From: an uncultured Succinivibrio sp. | Lineage (GTDB): Bacteria; Pseudomonadota; Gammaproteobacteria; Enterobacterales; Succinivibrionaceae | Direction: 5' to 3' | Length of the DNA stretch: 35,797 nucleotides | NCBI GenBank assembly: GCA_900754255.1 | Contig: CAAECI010000025.1 | Coordinates: 1-35,797 of the forward strand | In this document: in pieces, positions 25,804 through 35,700 of the stretch | How positions within the stretch are numbered: position 1 is the stretch's first letter | How the letters are laid out: each line of letters starts with the position of its first letter | Translations under genes and position numbers: made by a program | The notes under the pieces: generated by a model | Databases searched by the model: none | Seen by the model: only the letters and a program-made list of their open reading frames with translations | Told to the model about the DNA's origin: nothing

Positions 25804-26158
25804 GCCTTATGATCTGCGCACGCTCCTTGCCCATAGCCTTGCAAAAGCTTTCGTTGACATCGATATGGATGCCGTTTTTGGTCTTAAGCCAGATCAATGA
25901 CTCGGAATTGTCGATCACGGCATCTAAGTATTTGCGATTAAGCTCCTCGGCGTGTCTTAGCGAGAACTGATGCAAATGCAGCTCAAAGCGACGTTTAAGC
26001 CAAAAGGGATCGTCCTCAACAAGAATACGATCGTAAATAAGATCACAGCTTGCCAGGTCAATTTCATCACCGTGATGAAAAAGCCAGATGATGCGGGAGT
26101 GAGCGCCGGCATCCTTTTGTATGGCTTTAAGCGCGTGGATCTCAGAACCGGTTACCAA
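25694..26158 (-). pseudogene. 5' part of the frameshifted PAS-PAS-GGDEF gene
   Basis: This frame gives the N-terminal part of the sensor: about 75 residues possibly related to a receiver-like domain, then the first half of a PAS domain (LDAVIDNSESLIWLKTKNG to DPSYIWNF). It is separated from its continuation by a direct duplication CAGGCAGG at 25721-25728. Removing one 4-bp copy joins it as E-D-A-C-A-E-S-D-N-M-V, the normal PAS sequence. There is no in-frame ATG; the frame opens after a TAA just upstream and TTG 26158 is the only start-like codon. A run of seven T (26187-26193) lies there, so a second 5' lesion is possible. Confidence 0.78.
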
Positions 26159-26491
26159 ACAGAGGTCACACTCCTGCGCATCATCCTTTTTTTAATATTT
26201 CGCCTCGCAGTTAGCAGGTATGGCTACGGATCGCAGAGCTTTTGCAGGTGACGGTAGGCCTTCTTAATAATCTACCAAAATTCTCGACGCAAAAAGCCTT
26301 ACGCGGCTTTAAAATGCGCTTTTTTGGGTGCAAGTTGTGCAAGCAGTGAGCAAATTTTAAAAGCTCATTGTTAAATACGCAATATCGCAAACGTTTTAGA
26401 AAAATATTGAGTATAATTTTGCTAAAAATTCAATTGAGTGTGCAGGGAACACAACGGATCTGTATCTATTCCCCGCCCTATATAAACGGGA
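26159..26491. other. Intergenic region between the GGDEF remnant and the MFS gene
   Basis: No convincing gene is seen in these 333 bp. It contains the MFS terminator (26291-26310) and, around 26405-26440, an AT-rich promoter-like stretch with TATAAT-type hexamers that could drive the GGDEF gene. Its 26187-26193 T-run may mark decay of the GGDEF 5' end. Confidence 0.45.
26291..26310 (-). terminator. Terminator downstream of the MFS gene
   Basis: On the minus strand AAAGCC-GCGTAA-GGCTTT is followed by further T residues (TTTTT in all). It lies about 180 nt past the MFS stop and before the GGDEF gene. The stem is only 6 bp, so its strength is moderate. Confidence 0.6.
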
Positions 26492-27745
26492 TCAGACTCT
26501 TGGCTTTTCAGAGCGGAGAAAGAGATATCCCATAAGCCCCATGATCAGCATGCCGAAGGCCACCGTCACGAAGATAGCCGCATAATCGTACAGTACGGCC
26601 ACTCCACCTAATAACGCAGGCCCCGTTAAAATTCCCGCATAGCCCATAGCGCTTACGAAGCCTATGGCCTGAGCCTTATCCTTGAGGCAACGCCGAGCAG
26701 TCTCCGAGATGATTACGGGCATGACGTTGCCGACGGCAACTCCCAAAAGCGCAAAGCTTAAAAGCACGATCGGCGCATAGCTCACAAGGCCTCCGAGCAA
26801 GAGCGCCGTAAAGGCCAAAAAGGATCCGCCTGCGACCGTGCGCACCACACCTATTTTGGCAACTATTCCCTCCCCGAAGAAACGTACTACGCCCGCACAG
26901 CCCTCGTAGCACATAAAGCCCAGAGCGGCAAGCGAGATGGGGAAGGCACATTCGTGCACAAGATATACTCCGCCCCAATCGTATACCGTCCCCTCGGCCA
27001 AAAGCGAGAAGAAGGTAACGCCCGCGGCACACAGCAGCATGAGACGACCAAGCCCGAAACCGCCCGGCTTTTGATCCTGCAAAGGCTCGGAGGCGCTGTA
27101 CACATCCTTTTCGTCCGTATGTTCCAAAGAGCTTTGAGACGCGGCACATTCGCTTTTTTGTCCGTGCGTGTCGACGGTATGGCGATAGACTGTCAAAAAT
27201 AACAATAAGGATGCAAGGCCTGAGCCTAAGGCTATGAGCTCTATGGGAAAGCCCATATGCATAAACAAAGGATAGATAATGGTTGCGGCTATACAGCCTG
27301 CAGTATAAGACGCGGTAAAACGCGTAAGCAGTCGTCTTTTGGTCAATTCCTCAAAGTAGGTGGCGTGAATATTGATGGAAACCTCATATATTCCCAAGGC
27401 TCCGCCCCATAATAGAGCCGAAATATATACCATTTCAAAGGGCATGAAGCGCGAGGAGAGCATGATCATGGACAGGATCACCATGACAAAAGATCCCCAT
27501 GCGCAGCGCTTAAAGCCCCAACGCTTGATGATCCTTCCGGTAAAAAACATGGCCGAAAGTGCGCCAAATCCGAAGCACATGGACATGGCGGCAAAGATCT
27601 CGGCGCCCATGGCAAAGGCATCCTTGATCACAGGGGCCACGGCAGCCCAGGGGGACACCACCGATCCTGAGCAGAAAAATAAGAAATAATTGGATTTTAA
27701 GGATTTTGAGTGCAGAAGACTCTCGCCACTTAAAATGTTCTTCAT
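26492..27745 (-). CDS. MFS transporter (YbjJ-like)
   Basis: This 417-residue protein has 12 predicted membrane segments with a charged loop in the middle (about 195-235), the standard MFS layout. The loop GRIIKRWGFKR between segments 2 and 3 is the MFS signature region. In segment 7 the stretch AEGTVYDWGGVYL resembles EGAMADWS-VYL of the YbjJ group. The substrate is unknown. The gene starts 5 nt after the hrpA stop, and no good Shine-Dalgarno is visible, so it is probably co-transcribed and coupled to hrpA. Confidence 0.85.
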   Translation of the reverse strand: MKNILSGESLLHSKSLKSNYFLFFCSGSVVSPWAAVAPVIKDAFAMGAEIFAAMSMCFGFGALSAMFFTGRIIKRWGFKRCAWGSFVMVILSMIMLSSRFMPFEMVYISALLWGGALGIYEVSINIHATYFEELTKRRLLTRFTASYTAGCIAATIIYPLFMHMGFPIELIALGSGLASLLLFLTVYRHTVDTHGQKSECAASQSSLEHTDEKDVYSASEPLQDQKPGGFGLGRLMLLCAAGVTFFSLLAEGTVYDWGGVYLVHECAFPISLAALGFMCYEGCAGVVRFFGEGIVAKIGVVRTVAGGSFLAFTALLLGGLVSYAPIVLLSFALLGVAVGNVMPVIISETARRCLKDKAQAIGFVSAMGYAGILTGPALLGGVAVLYDYAAIFVTVAFGMLIMGLMGYLFLRSEKPRV

Positions 27746-27750
27746 ATCAA

Positions 27751-30700
27751 TCAGCGCAAAGGCGGCTGCTCCTTTAATATTCTTTCAATTTCGTGAATGA
27801 TGCGCTTGTCGGAGATCTGACCGCGCACTCCCAATTGCTGGGCGAAATAAGAAACGCGCAATTCCTCGATCATCCAACGCACTTCGCTTAAATCATGAGG
27901 AATGTTGTCTTTAGGATAGCGTGACACGGCGTTTTTTAAACGTTCGCGCAACATATCCAGTATACGCGAGCAACTAAGATCGCGGTTGACGTCGCGAGAA
28001 ACTTTATCAAGCCTTTGCAAAGCGGCCTGTAAATAACGCGGGATCTGCTTTAAATGCTCACTTGAGGTAGCACTTACAAAGCCCTTGTACACGAGCGCAT
28101 CGAGCTGACGCCCTATATCCTGATAGCTCATGGCGGCATTAAGCTGGATCCTGCCCTTAAGACGACGCTTCAATTCGTGCGCATACTTCAGGATCTCCTC
28201 AACCTCCCCTGCGATCTCAAGGGATCGCTCGTTAAGCTCGCCCCTTACCTTGTCGGAGAGGCGTTTAAAGCCCTCCTCATCCCACACGGGAGCCCCCTCC
28301 TTCTGCATGATCGCATCCACAGCAGCCTCCATAATGTCCGCGATCAGATCCTTGACCGATCCTATGGGGGTGTAATACATGGAAAGCTTGGCCTTGTTGG
28401 GCAGATGCGCCTCCAAGTAGGCAACCGGCTGCTTGAGGCTTAAAACCAAGAGGCGACGCTGCCCTTTCCACATAGCCTTTTGAGCCTTATACTCAGAATC
28501 GTATAGCTCGAGGCTCACGCCCTGCCCCTTGTCGGTCAAGGCCTGATAGGCCGTCAGTTCCATGGAGCCCTGCTTGGTCACGCGAGTTTTTTTGATGGTA
28601 CCGAAGTTCCAGCTGCTCTCTTTTTTGGCATTGGCATCGGACTTTACTGCCGATTGCAAGGCCTCGCGCACCTTACCCTGCAGTCTGTCGGCCAGAAGCT
28701 CGAAGCTTTTGCCGCTTGCCACCTCCTTGCCATTTGCATCCTCTATCACGAAGGTCATGAAAAGATGGGAGGGGATCTGGGTACGATCAAAATCGTCAGC
28801 ATGAACGATCTCCCCGCCCATGCGCGTCAGCTCCTTGGCACAGCGCTCCCAAAGGGATCCCGACAGATCAGAGCCTACGCTTTCGTTCAAGGCCGCCGCA
28901 TAATCGGGAGCGGGGATCAGATTGCGCCTCAATCGCTTGGGCAGAGATTTTATGAGGGCACTTAAAAATTCCGCACGCAACCCCGGGATCTGCCATGCAA
29001 ACTCGCTGCTCTTAATTTGGTTGAGAACGGTAAGCGGAATATGCACGCTCACTCCGTCGTTTTTGGCCGTAGGATCGAAGACATAGCTTAGGGGCAGACG
29101 CAAATTACCCTGTTGCCAGAATTCCGGGAACAATCCGGCCTGATTTTTTTCATCACCGCGCAGCAAGAGATCCCTTGTGTAATCCAAATAATGCTTATCC
29201 TCCTTGGATTTTTGTTTCCACCAGCGATCAAAATGTCTTTGCGTAACTATATCTGCAGGCAATCGCTTGTCATAGAATTCCTGCATTACACTTTCGTCAA
29301 CCAAAAGATCACGCCGACGCTGCTTGTCCTCAAGCTCGATCACATCGTCAACCAAAGCGCGGTTGTGCTTTAAGAATTCATAGTTACCGTTGAATTCTCC
29401 CTCTACAAGCCCCGATCGTATCAAGAGCTCGCGACAGCGGGCGGGATCTACCTCCGTATACAGAGTGCGACGCCCCTGCACCAGTCTTAGGCCGTAGAGC
29501 GTAACGCTAAGCTCCGCCTCACAGGCTCCCTGCCTTTTGGACCAGTGCGGCTCGGCATAGGATTTTTTGATAAGGTGGCGTGCGGACCACTCGAGCCATT
29601 CGGGCTTGATCTCGGCCACCGTGCGCGCAAAAAGACGGGAGGTTTCGGACAGCTCGGCGGCACAAACCCATTTGGGATTTTTTTTACTCAATGCCGAGGA
29701 CGGATGGATAACGAATTTGATCCCGCGCGCGCCCAAATAAATGCCCTTTTCATTGGAATCTACGGTCCCGCATTGGGACAAAAGTCCCGGCAGCAAGGAG
29801 CGGTGGACGGCCTCATAATCAGCAGGAGAGACCGACGGATCATTGAAATTAAGCTTGAGCACCTTGCAGCTTGAACGCAACTGACGCAGCACGTCAAACC
29901 ATTCGCGCACGCGCAGATAGGAGATGAATTCCTTTTTTAAGGTACGCTGGAAGGCCGAGCGGGTGTTGCTCACCTCAAGATCCCGTATATAACGATAAAG
30001 GCTCAGGTAGGCTAAAAAATCGGATTTCTCATCCTGGAAGCGCTTGTGCAGCTGACGCGACTGCTCCTGCTTATCCAAGGGATGCTCGCGCGGATCCATA
30101 ACCGCCAGGGCCGCAACTATCACCAACACCTCAGATAAGGCACCGTAGCGCACGGACTCAAGCAGCATACGCGCAAGACGCGGATCGGCGGGGATCTTAG
30201 AGAGCATGATCCCCGTTTTGGTAAGCGTTACCTCCGAGCTGTCCTTGCCGCGGGCATTGTTTACGGCTCCGAGCTCCTCCAAAAGACGCATACCGTCTGA
30301 GATCTGACGGGGCTCGGGGGCATCGATAAAGGGAAAATCACTGACATTGCCCAGGCGCAGCGCCACCATCTGCAAAATAACCGCCGCCAGATTGGTACGC
30401 AGGATCTCAGGATCGGTATAAAGCGGACGGGCGTTAAAATCGTCCTCCGAATAAAGACGCACGCACACGCCGTTGCTTACACGACCGCAACGTCCCTTAC
30501 GCTGATTGGCCGAGGCCTGCGAGATCTTTTCAACGGGCAGACGCTGCACCTTGGTGCGGGGTGAATAGCGCGAGATGCGGGCGGTACCGGGATCGATCAC
30601 ATAGCGAATGCCGGGTACCGTCAGCGAGGTTTCGGCAATATTGGTGGCAAGAACTATTCTCACCCCCGCATGATCGGAAAAAATTTTGTTTTGCTCGGCG

Positions 30701-31749
30701 GCGGCCAGACGGGCAAAAAGCGGAACCACCTCGACCCCGGGCAAATGAGCACGGCTTAAAAAGGCCGCCGTATCCATGATGTCACGCTCGCCGGGCAGAA
30801 ACACCAGGGTATCGCCGCGTCCGCAATCCTCCTGCAGATATTTAAAGGCCTTTAATATGCCAGCTCTTAAATCCGTAACGCGACTTTCCTCATCCTCCTC
30901 ATCGCCTGTAAATTCCTCAAGAGGCGCATATACCACGTCCACAGGATAGGTGCGGCCCGAAACCTCAATCACGGGGGCATCGTTAAAATGCTTGGCAAAG
31001 CGCTTGGGATCGATGGTAGCGGAGGTGATGATGAGCTTGAGCTCGGGACGGCGGGGCAGAAGATTTTTAAGATAGCCCAGCAAGAAATCTATGTTAAGCG
31101 AGCGCTCGTGGGCCTCGTCGATAATGATGCAGTCATAGCTTAAAAGCAGACGATCGGATGCGGTTTCTGCAAGCAATATACCGTCAGTCATAAGCTTAAT
31201 AAGACAATGCTCGGAGGTGACGTCAGTAAAGCGCACCTTATAGCCCACACAGTCTCCGAGAGACTGCCCGAGCTCCTCAGCTATGCGCGAGGCCACGGCA
31301 CGGGCGGCGATTCGACGCGGCTGGGTATGACCTATCATGCCGCGTATGCCCAAGCCCGCCTCAAGACACATCTTGGGGATCTGCGTGGTCTTACCGGATC
31401 CGGTTTCACCGGCTATGATCACCACCTGATGATCGCGTATGGCCTTGATTATTTCCTCGCGTTTTCCGGAAACCGGCAACTGCGAGGGGTAGCTGATCTT
31501 AGGCACGCTGTCCTTTAGGATCCGCACGCGCTCCAAGGCCTCGGCAAGCTTTAAGGCTACCTCGTCGCGGCTTACCCCTTTTGAAGACGCCCCCTGCTCT
31601 GCTTTCGCACTCTTTTGATCCTGTTTCTGTACGGGGTCCCTTTCAAGCTCTCTTAGGATCCTTTTTAGATCCACTACATCCTTATAGGTCAATTCATTGA
31701 AGCTTGAACGAACCTCATGGCAAAAACGCTTTATTTCTTCTGTGGACAT
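27751..31749 (-). CDS. hrpA: ATP-dependent RNA helicase HrpA
   Basis: HrpA is a DEAH-box helicase linked to mRNA processing and rescue of stalled ribosomes. The 1332 residues are close to E. coli HrpA (1300). Motifs are Walker A GETGSGKT (114-121), DEAH (211-214), SATID, and QRKGRCGR, followed by the helicase-associated, OB-fold and long HrpA-specific DUF3418 C-terminal regions (from about 690). The first 85 residues are a charged helical extension. A terminator hairpin with a T-run lies only about 13 nt before the ATG, so transcription from nhaP2 is probably limited. Confidence 0.96.
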   Translation of the reverse strand: MSTEEIKRFCHEVRSSFNELTYKDVVDLKRILRELERDPVQKQDQKSAKAEQGASSKGVSRDEVALKLAEALERVRILKDSVPKISYPSQLPVSGKREEIIKAIRDHQVVIIAGETGSGKTTQIPKMCLEAGLGIRGMIGHTQPRRIAARAVASRIAEELGQSLGDCVGYKVRFTDVTSEHCLIKLMTDGILLAETASDRLLLSYDCIIIDEAHERSLNIDFLLGYLKNLLPRRPELKLIITSATIDPKRFAKHFNDAPVIEVSGRTYPVDVVYAPLEEFTGDEEDEESRVTDLRAGILKAFKYLQEDCGRGDTLVFLPGERDIMDTAAFLSRAHLPGVEVVPLFARLAAAEQNKIFSDHAGVRIVLATNIAETSLTVPGIRYVIDPGTARISRYSPRTKVQRLPVEKISQASANQRKGRCGRVSNGVCVRLYSEDDFNARPLYTDPEILRTNLAAVILQMVALRLGNVSDFPFIDAPEPRQISDGMRLLEELGAVNNARGKDSSEVTLTKTGIMLSKIPADPRLARMLLESVRYGALSEVLVIVAALAVMDPREHPLDKQEQSRQLHKRFQDEKSDFLAYLSLYRYIRDLEVSNTRSAFQRTLKKEFISYLRVREWFDVLRQLRSSCKVLKLNFNDPSVSPADYEAVHRSLLPGLLSQCGTVDSNEKGIYLGARGIKFVIHPSSALSKKNPKWVCAAELSETSRLFARTVAEIKPEWLEWSARHLIKKSYAEPHWSKRQGACEAELSVTLYGLRLVQGRRTLYTEVDPARCRELLIRSGLVEGEFNGNYEFLKHNRALVDDVIELEDKQRRRDLLVDESVMQEFYDKRLPADIVTQRHFDRWWKQKSKEDKHYLDYTRDLLLRGDEKNQAGLFPEFWQQGNLRLPLSYVFDPTAKNDGVSVHIPLTVLNQIKSSEFAWQIPGLRAEFLSALIKSLPKRLRRNLIPAPDYAAALNESVGSDLSGSLWERCAKELTRMGGEIVHADDFDRTQIPSHLFMTFVIEDANGKEVASGKSFELLADRLQGKVREALQSAVKSDANAKKESSWNFGTIKKTRVTKQGSMELTAYQALTDKGQGVSLELYDSEYKAQKAMWKGQRRLLVLSLKQPVAYLEAHLPNKAKLSMYYTPIGSVKDLIADIMEAAVDAIMQKEGAPVWDEEGFKRLSDKVRGELNERSLEIAGEVEEILKYAHELKRRLKGRIQLNAAMSYQDIGRQLDALVYKGFVSATSSEHLKQIPRYLQAALQRLDKVSRDVNRDLSCSRILDMLRERLKNAVSRYPKDNIPHDLSEVRWMIEELRVSYFAQQLGVRGQISDKRIIHEIERILKEQPPLR

Positions 31750-31761
31750 TTTCTGTATTAA

Positions 31762-31798
31762 AAAATTTAAGGCCGCGCACGATCAAATCGTACACGGC
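31762..31798 (-). terminator. Terminator between nhaP2 and hrpA
   Basis: On the minus strand a 12-bp stem with two G-U pairs (GCCGTGTACGAT/ATCGTGCGCGGC, 31798-31787 and 31783-31772) and a 3-nt loop is followed by CTTAAATTTTTT. It lies 27 nt after the nhaP2 stop and directly before the hrpA start. Confidence 0.8.
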
Positions 31799-31825
31799 AG
31801 AATAAAAGTTGTACCCAAGTATTTT

Positions 31826-33586
31826 TTAAGATGCTGGGCTTTGATTTTTCTCCGCTGGAGCCTCACTGCGTAGCAGTATCACCCCCACCTCGGTTACGGC
31901 ATAGCTGTCGACGGCACTTACCACCAGCGAGGAATTTATAAGACTCACGCTGTCTCCAACCTGCGGAAAGCCGCCTATGTGGTAAGACATAAACTCACCC
32001 ACGTTAAGCTTGAGCTCAAAGGCCGTAAGCTCCATATCAAAACGCTTGGCCACATCCTTCATGCTCTCTTTTGCCGAGATCCTGATCTCTCCGCAAAACT
32101 CGCGCGGCTTTTTTAAACCGCCCTTTTGGGAGAATACGGAGTTCAGCATGGGCTCGTCTCCGTCTGCACCGATGATGGACACTATATCGTCACTTTTCAA
32201 TCTCAGATCTCCTGAGGGCTTGAGCATGAAGCCGTCACGAAATACGGCGGCAAAAGAGGTGCGACGCGGCATGCGGATCTGATTGAGCCGCACCCCGTCA
32301 AGCGTAAAATCCTTGATCCCGTAATTAAAGATCTCGTAATCATTTGACAGCATGATCCCCATTTCCGATTTGGATACGGGAGCCGAATGTGCGGGAGCAT
32401 AGACCTTAAAAAGCTTCGAGGCCGGCAAGAGCGAGGCGCCCTGCACCAGAAGCGAAAACAGCACCACCACGAAGGCGACGTTGAAATAAAGCTGCGCGTT
32501 GCGCACGTCCTCCATCACGGGGTATATGGCCAAAACCACGGGTACCGATCCGCGCAGACCCACCCATGACATGAAGAGCAGATCTTTATTTTTAAAGGAT
32601 TTGAAAAAGGGCTTGATCAGCACGAATACGGCCAAGGGACGGGCAATGAAGCTTATGACTATCGCCACCACAATTCCCGGGGCCAGATAGTAGGCCATAA
32701 GATGGGGAGTAACCAAAATACCCAGCATCAAAAACAAGGTGATCTGGGCAAGATAGGTAATTCCCTCGCCCACAGGCAGAATATAGCTTACGGCCCTGAC
32801 CTTTTGATTTCCTATGCACATGCCGATTATGAAGATGGCCAAGCACCCGGAGCCTCCCAGGGCCGAGGTTACGGAGTAGCCTATAAGTCCCATACCAATG
32901 GCAAGCAGTGCATAAAGTCCTGCGCCCAGGCTGAAAAAGGCGATCATAAAGCGGGCGACGGTCCCGAAGATTATGCCCAGAATAAGTCCGTAGCCGAACT
33001 GCTGGAAAAAGAAAATGACCACGTCCCAACCCGACTTGGCCTTGCCCGAAACCAAGGCCAACAAAACGGTGGTAAGTAAAATGGCCATAGGATCGTTGGT
33101 GGCGGATTCGATTTTGAGGGTGGAGGAAACCTTTTGCTTAAGATTCACGCCGCCGTCGCCTAAAAGCATGAACACGGCCGCAGCATCGGTGGATCCTACG
33201 ATGGCGCCGATGAGCAGTGCCTGAGTTAAAGTGAGATCAAGTACGGAATAGGCCGCCAATCCCGTGATCGCCGAGGTTATGAATACGCCGAAGGTAGACA
33301 AGACCATGGATTCCTTGGCCACGGACTTGAGCTCGTGTATATCGGTACGCAATCCGCCGTCAAAAAGGATCAATGCCAGCATGAGGTTGGCGATATAAAA
33401 GGCTGAGGTGTAATCGTTATATACGATATGCAACACCACCCCGTCCTCGCCGCAGAGCATACCTATGGCCAAGAACAGTAGCAATAAGGGCGTGCCTACC
33501 AATTTTGAAAGTTTCGAGGCAAAAATAGAAACCGTAAGCAACACGCCGCCTATGAAGACCACGTGGTAAAGATCGTTATTATCCAC
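31826..33586 (-). CDS. nhaP2: K+/H+ antiporter NhaP2 (CvrA)
   Basis: This CPA1-family antiporter exchanges K+ for H+ across the inner membrane. The 586 residues (E. coli 578) have about 13 membrane segments up to about residue 390. Family motifs include ILFDGGLRTD, the STDAAAVF stretch and the ion-binding ESATNDPMA. A cytoplasmic TrkA-C/RCK_C and CorC-type region follows at about 410-580. The start is GTG 33586, supported by GGAG 6 nt upstream. It is divergent from asnB, and the shared region contains a perfect palindrome. Confidence 0.94.
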   Translation of the reverse strand: MDNNDLYHVVFIGGVLLTVSIFASKLSKLVGTPLLLLFLAIGMLCGEDGVVLHIVYNDYTSAFYIANLMLALILFDGGLRTDIHELKSVAKESMVLSTFGVFITSAITGLAAYSVLDLTLTQALLIGAIVGSTDAAAVFMLLGDGGVNLKQKVSSTLKIESATNDPMAILLTTVLLALVSGKAKSGWDVVIFFFQQFGYGLILGIIFGTVARFMIAFFSLGAGLYALLAIGMGLIGYSVTSALGGSGCLAIFIIGMCIGNQKVRAVSYILPVGEGITYLAQITLFLMLGILVTPHLMAYYLAPGIVVAIVISFIARPLAVFVLIKPFFKSFKNKDLLFMSWVGLRGSVPVVLAIYPVMEDVRNAQLYFNVAFVVVLFSLLVQGASLLPASKLFKVYAPAHSAPVSKSEMGIMLSNDYEIFNYGIKDFTLDGVRLNQIRMPRRTSFAAVFRDGFMLKPSGDLRLKSDDIVSIIGADGDEPMLNSVFSQKGGLKKPREFCGEIRISAKESMKDVAKRFDMELTAFELKLNVGEFMSYHIGGFPQVGDSVSLINSSLVVSAVDSYAVTEVGVILLRSEAPAEKNQSPAS

Positions 33587-33923
33587 GAATCACTCCGAAA
33601 CTACGGTGAGAAGAGCTCTGACATAATTTCTCCTGTGTTAAAAACAGGAAAAATGTTACGCGTAAGCATTTAATTATTTGTTTTTACTAAAAATACATGC
33701 GCCCATAATTGTAAGGGATCGCAAAGGCTTTTTCAATTGAGGAAGAGCTATTTTAAGGCAATGCAAGCGCATTTTCGGTGCAATTTGCACCTTTTACGCT
33801 CATTTTTATTTATTGCACTTTTTCAGGTCCGCGGCGGCTTTATTATGAAGCAAGTTCAATATGAACGGGCGTCTTTATTTGCGCCCTTATTTCAATAATC
33901 ATAACCATACAGGCCAGATAATT
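33587..33923. other. nhaP2-asnB divergent regulatory region
   Basis: No gene is seen in these 337 bp. It should hold promoters for both flanking genes and contains the palindrome at 33777-33791. An in-frame ATG at 33861 would extend asnB but is rejected. Confidence 0.55.
33777..33791. promoter_or_regulatory. Operator-like palindrome GGTGCAA-T-TTGCACC
   Basis: A perfect 7-bp inverted repeat around one central base lies 133 nt before the asnB start. The size and symmetry fit a dimeric regulator. A related half-site (ATGCAAGCGCAT) is just upstream. The regulator is unknown. Confidence 0.45.
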
Positions 33924-35618
33924 ATGTGTTCTATTTTCGGCATTTTCGGTATTGAGCATTCCGACGACGCCTTGCGTCAGACAGCTCTTAAGCAGTCACG
34001 TCTTATGCTTCACCGCGGTCCCGACTGGGAAGGCACCTATCAGAGCGAGCACGCCGTGATCGTTCACGAACGACTCTCCATTGTTGATCCGCAAAACGGA
34101 GCCCAGCCGCTTTATAACGAAAATAAGACTCATATATTAGCCGTCAACGGTGAGATCTATAACCACAAGGAACTCAAAAAGGAGCTTACGGTTCCCTATG
34201 AGTTCAAAACCGGATCCGACTGCGAGGTGATCCTCCCCCTGTACGAGGAATTCAAGCGCACGGGTAAAAACTTCGTCGACCGCTTGGTAGGCGACTTTGC
34301 CTTCTTCATATACGATGCTGAGGACAATACCGTATTCGCCGCCCGCGATCATATGGGTATAGTCCCCATGTATATAGGCTCGGATCGAGAGGGTCGCATG
34401 TATATTGCCTCCGAAATGAAGGCTTTAACCCCGGTATGCGACAGCGTACGCGAGTTCCCGCCGCGCTCTTTCCTCTATACCAAGCAGAGCAATGATTTTC
34501 AGGAATACTATCATCGCCCTTGGTATGACTACGACAATGTCAAGGACAACAAAACCGACATAGACGGTCTGCGCGATGCCCTCACCGATGCCGTCAAGCG
34601 CCAGCTTATGTGCGACGTGCCCTACGGCGTATTGTTGTCAGGCGGCCTCGACTCCTCGGTGATCTCCGCCATCGCCGCTCACTTTGCCGAGCATCGCATT
34701 GAGGACGACGGAAAATCGCGGGCTTGGTATCCGCGTCTGCATTCCTTTGCCATCGGACTTAAGGGTGCCCCCGATCTTGAAAAAGCGCGCGTGGTGGCCG
34801 ACTATTTGGGAACGGTACACCATGAGATCCACTACACCGTAGAAGAGGGCATAGATGCCCTGCGCGATGTGATCTATCACATCGAAACCTACGACGTCAC
34901 CACCATCAGAGCCTCCACTCCCATGTATTTGATGGCCCGCTACATCAAGGCCATGGGCATCAAAATGGTATTGTCGGGAGAAGGCTCCGACGAGATCTTC
35001 GGCGGCTACCTCTACTTCCATAAGGCCCCGAACGCCAAGGAAATGCATGAGGAGCTCGTACGTAAGCTCTCACAATTGCACCTTTACGATTGCCTGCGCG
35101 CCAATAAGTCCCTGATGGCTTGGGGCGTTGAGGGACGCGTACCCTTCCTTGATAAGAAATTCCTCGACTACGCCATGAGCGTAAACCCTGAGGATAAGAT
35201 GTGTCAGGGTAAAACCATCGAGAAAAAGATCCTGCGCGAGGCCTTCAAGGGCTGGCTTCCCGATGAAATATTGTGGCGCCAAAAGGAGCAATTCTCGGAC
35301 GGCGTCGGATACTCTTGGATCGATGCTCTGCGTGACTATGCCGAGGAGAAGGTTTCGGATCAGAAATTTGCCGAGCGTGAGGTCCGTTTCCCCGTCAATA
35401 CTCCCATGACCAAGGAAGCATACCTCTACCGCGAAATTTTTGAGGATCTCTTCAAGTTGCCGTCGGCCGTCCAAACCGTACCCTACGGCAAATCAGTTGC
35501 CTGCTCCACTCCTACGGCCATTGCCTGGGATAAAAAGTTTGCCGAGCTTGCCGATCCCTCAGGGCGTGCCGTGACCGACATTCATGACGATGCCTATGAT
35601 CTGCACCACAAGCTTTAA
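33924..35618 (+). CDS. asnB: Asparagine synthetase B (glutamine-hydrolysing)
   Basis: AsnB makes asparagine from aspartate, ATP and glutamine. The start at ATG 33924 is chosen because the class II glutaminase needs Cys2 after Met removal (MCSIFGIFG). An in-frame ATG 63 nt upstream would bury it. The glutaminase domain shows LMLHRGPDW, ERLSIVD, NGEIYNH and GSDCEVI. The synthetase domain has the PPi loop S239-GGLDSS and the VLSGEGSDEIFGGY motif. The 564 residues are close to E. coli AsnB (554). Downstream is a bidirectional terminator. Confidence 0.97.
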   Translation: MCSIFGIFGIEHSDDALRQTALKQSRLMLHRGPDWEGTYQSEHAVIVHERLSIVDPQNGAQPLYNENKTHILAVNGEIYNHKELKKELTVPYEFKTGSDCEVILPLYEEFKRTGKNFVDRLVGDFAFFIYDAEDNTVFAARDHMGIVPMYIGSDREGRMYIASEMKALTPVCDSVREFPPRSFLYTKQSNDFQEYYHRPWYDYDNVKDNKTDIDGLRDALTDAVKRQLMCDVPYGVLLSGGLDSSVISAIAAHFAEHRIEDDGKSRAWYPRLHSFAIGLKGAPDLEKARVVADYLGTVHHEIHYTVEEGIDALRDVIYHIETYDVTTIRASTPMYLMARYIKAMGIKMVLSGEGSDEIFGGYLYFHKAPNAKEMHEELVRKLSQLHLYDCLRANKSLMAWGVEGRVPFLDKKFLDYAMSVNPEDKMCQGKTIEKKILREAFKGWLPDEILWRQKEQFSDGVGYSWIDALRDYAEEKVSDQKFAEREVRFPVNTPMTKEAYLYREIFEDLFKLPSAVQTVPYGKSVACSTPTAIAWDKKFAELADPSGRAVTDIHDDAYDLHHKL

Positions 35619-35700
35619 AGCCCGCATGCATAAGACTTATTCGGAGCTTTTAAGCTGCATGCTGTGATCCTACCGTTATTTTAGATCTACAAAAAGTTTA

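Noticed and set aside
33861..33923. 21-residue N-terminal extension of AsnB from ATG 33861
   Set aside because: Class II glutaminase needs Cys directly after the initiator Met, and ATG 33924 gives MCSIFGIF.
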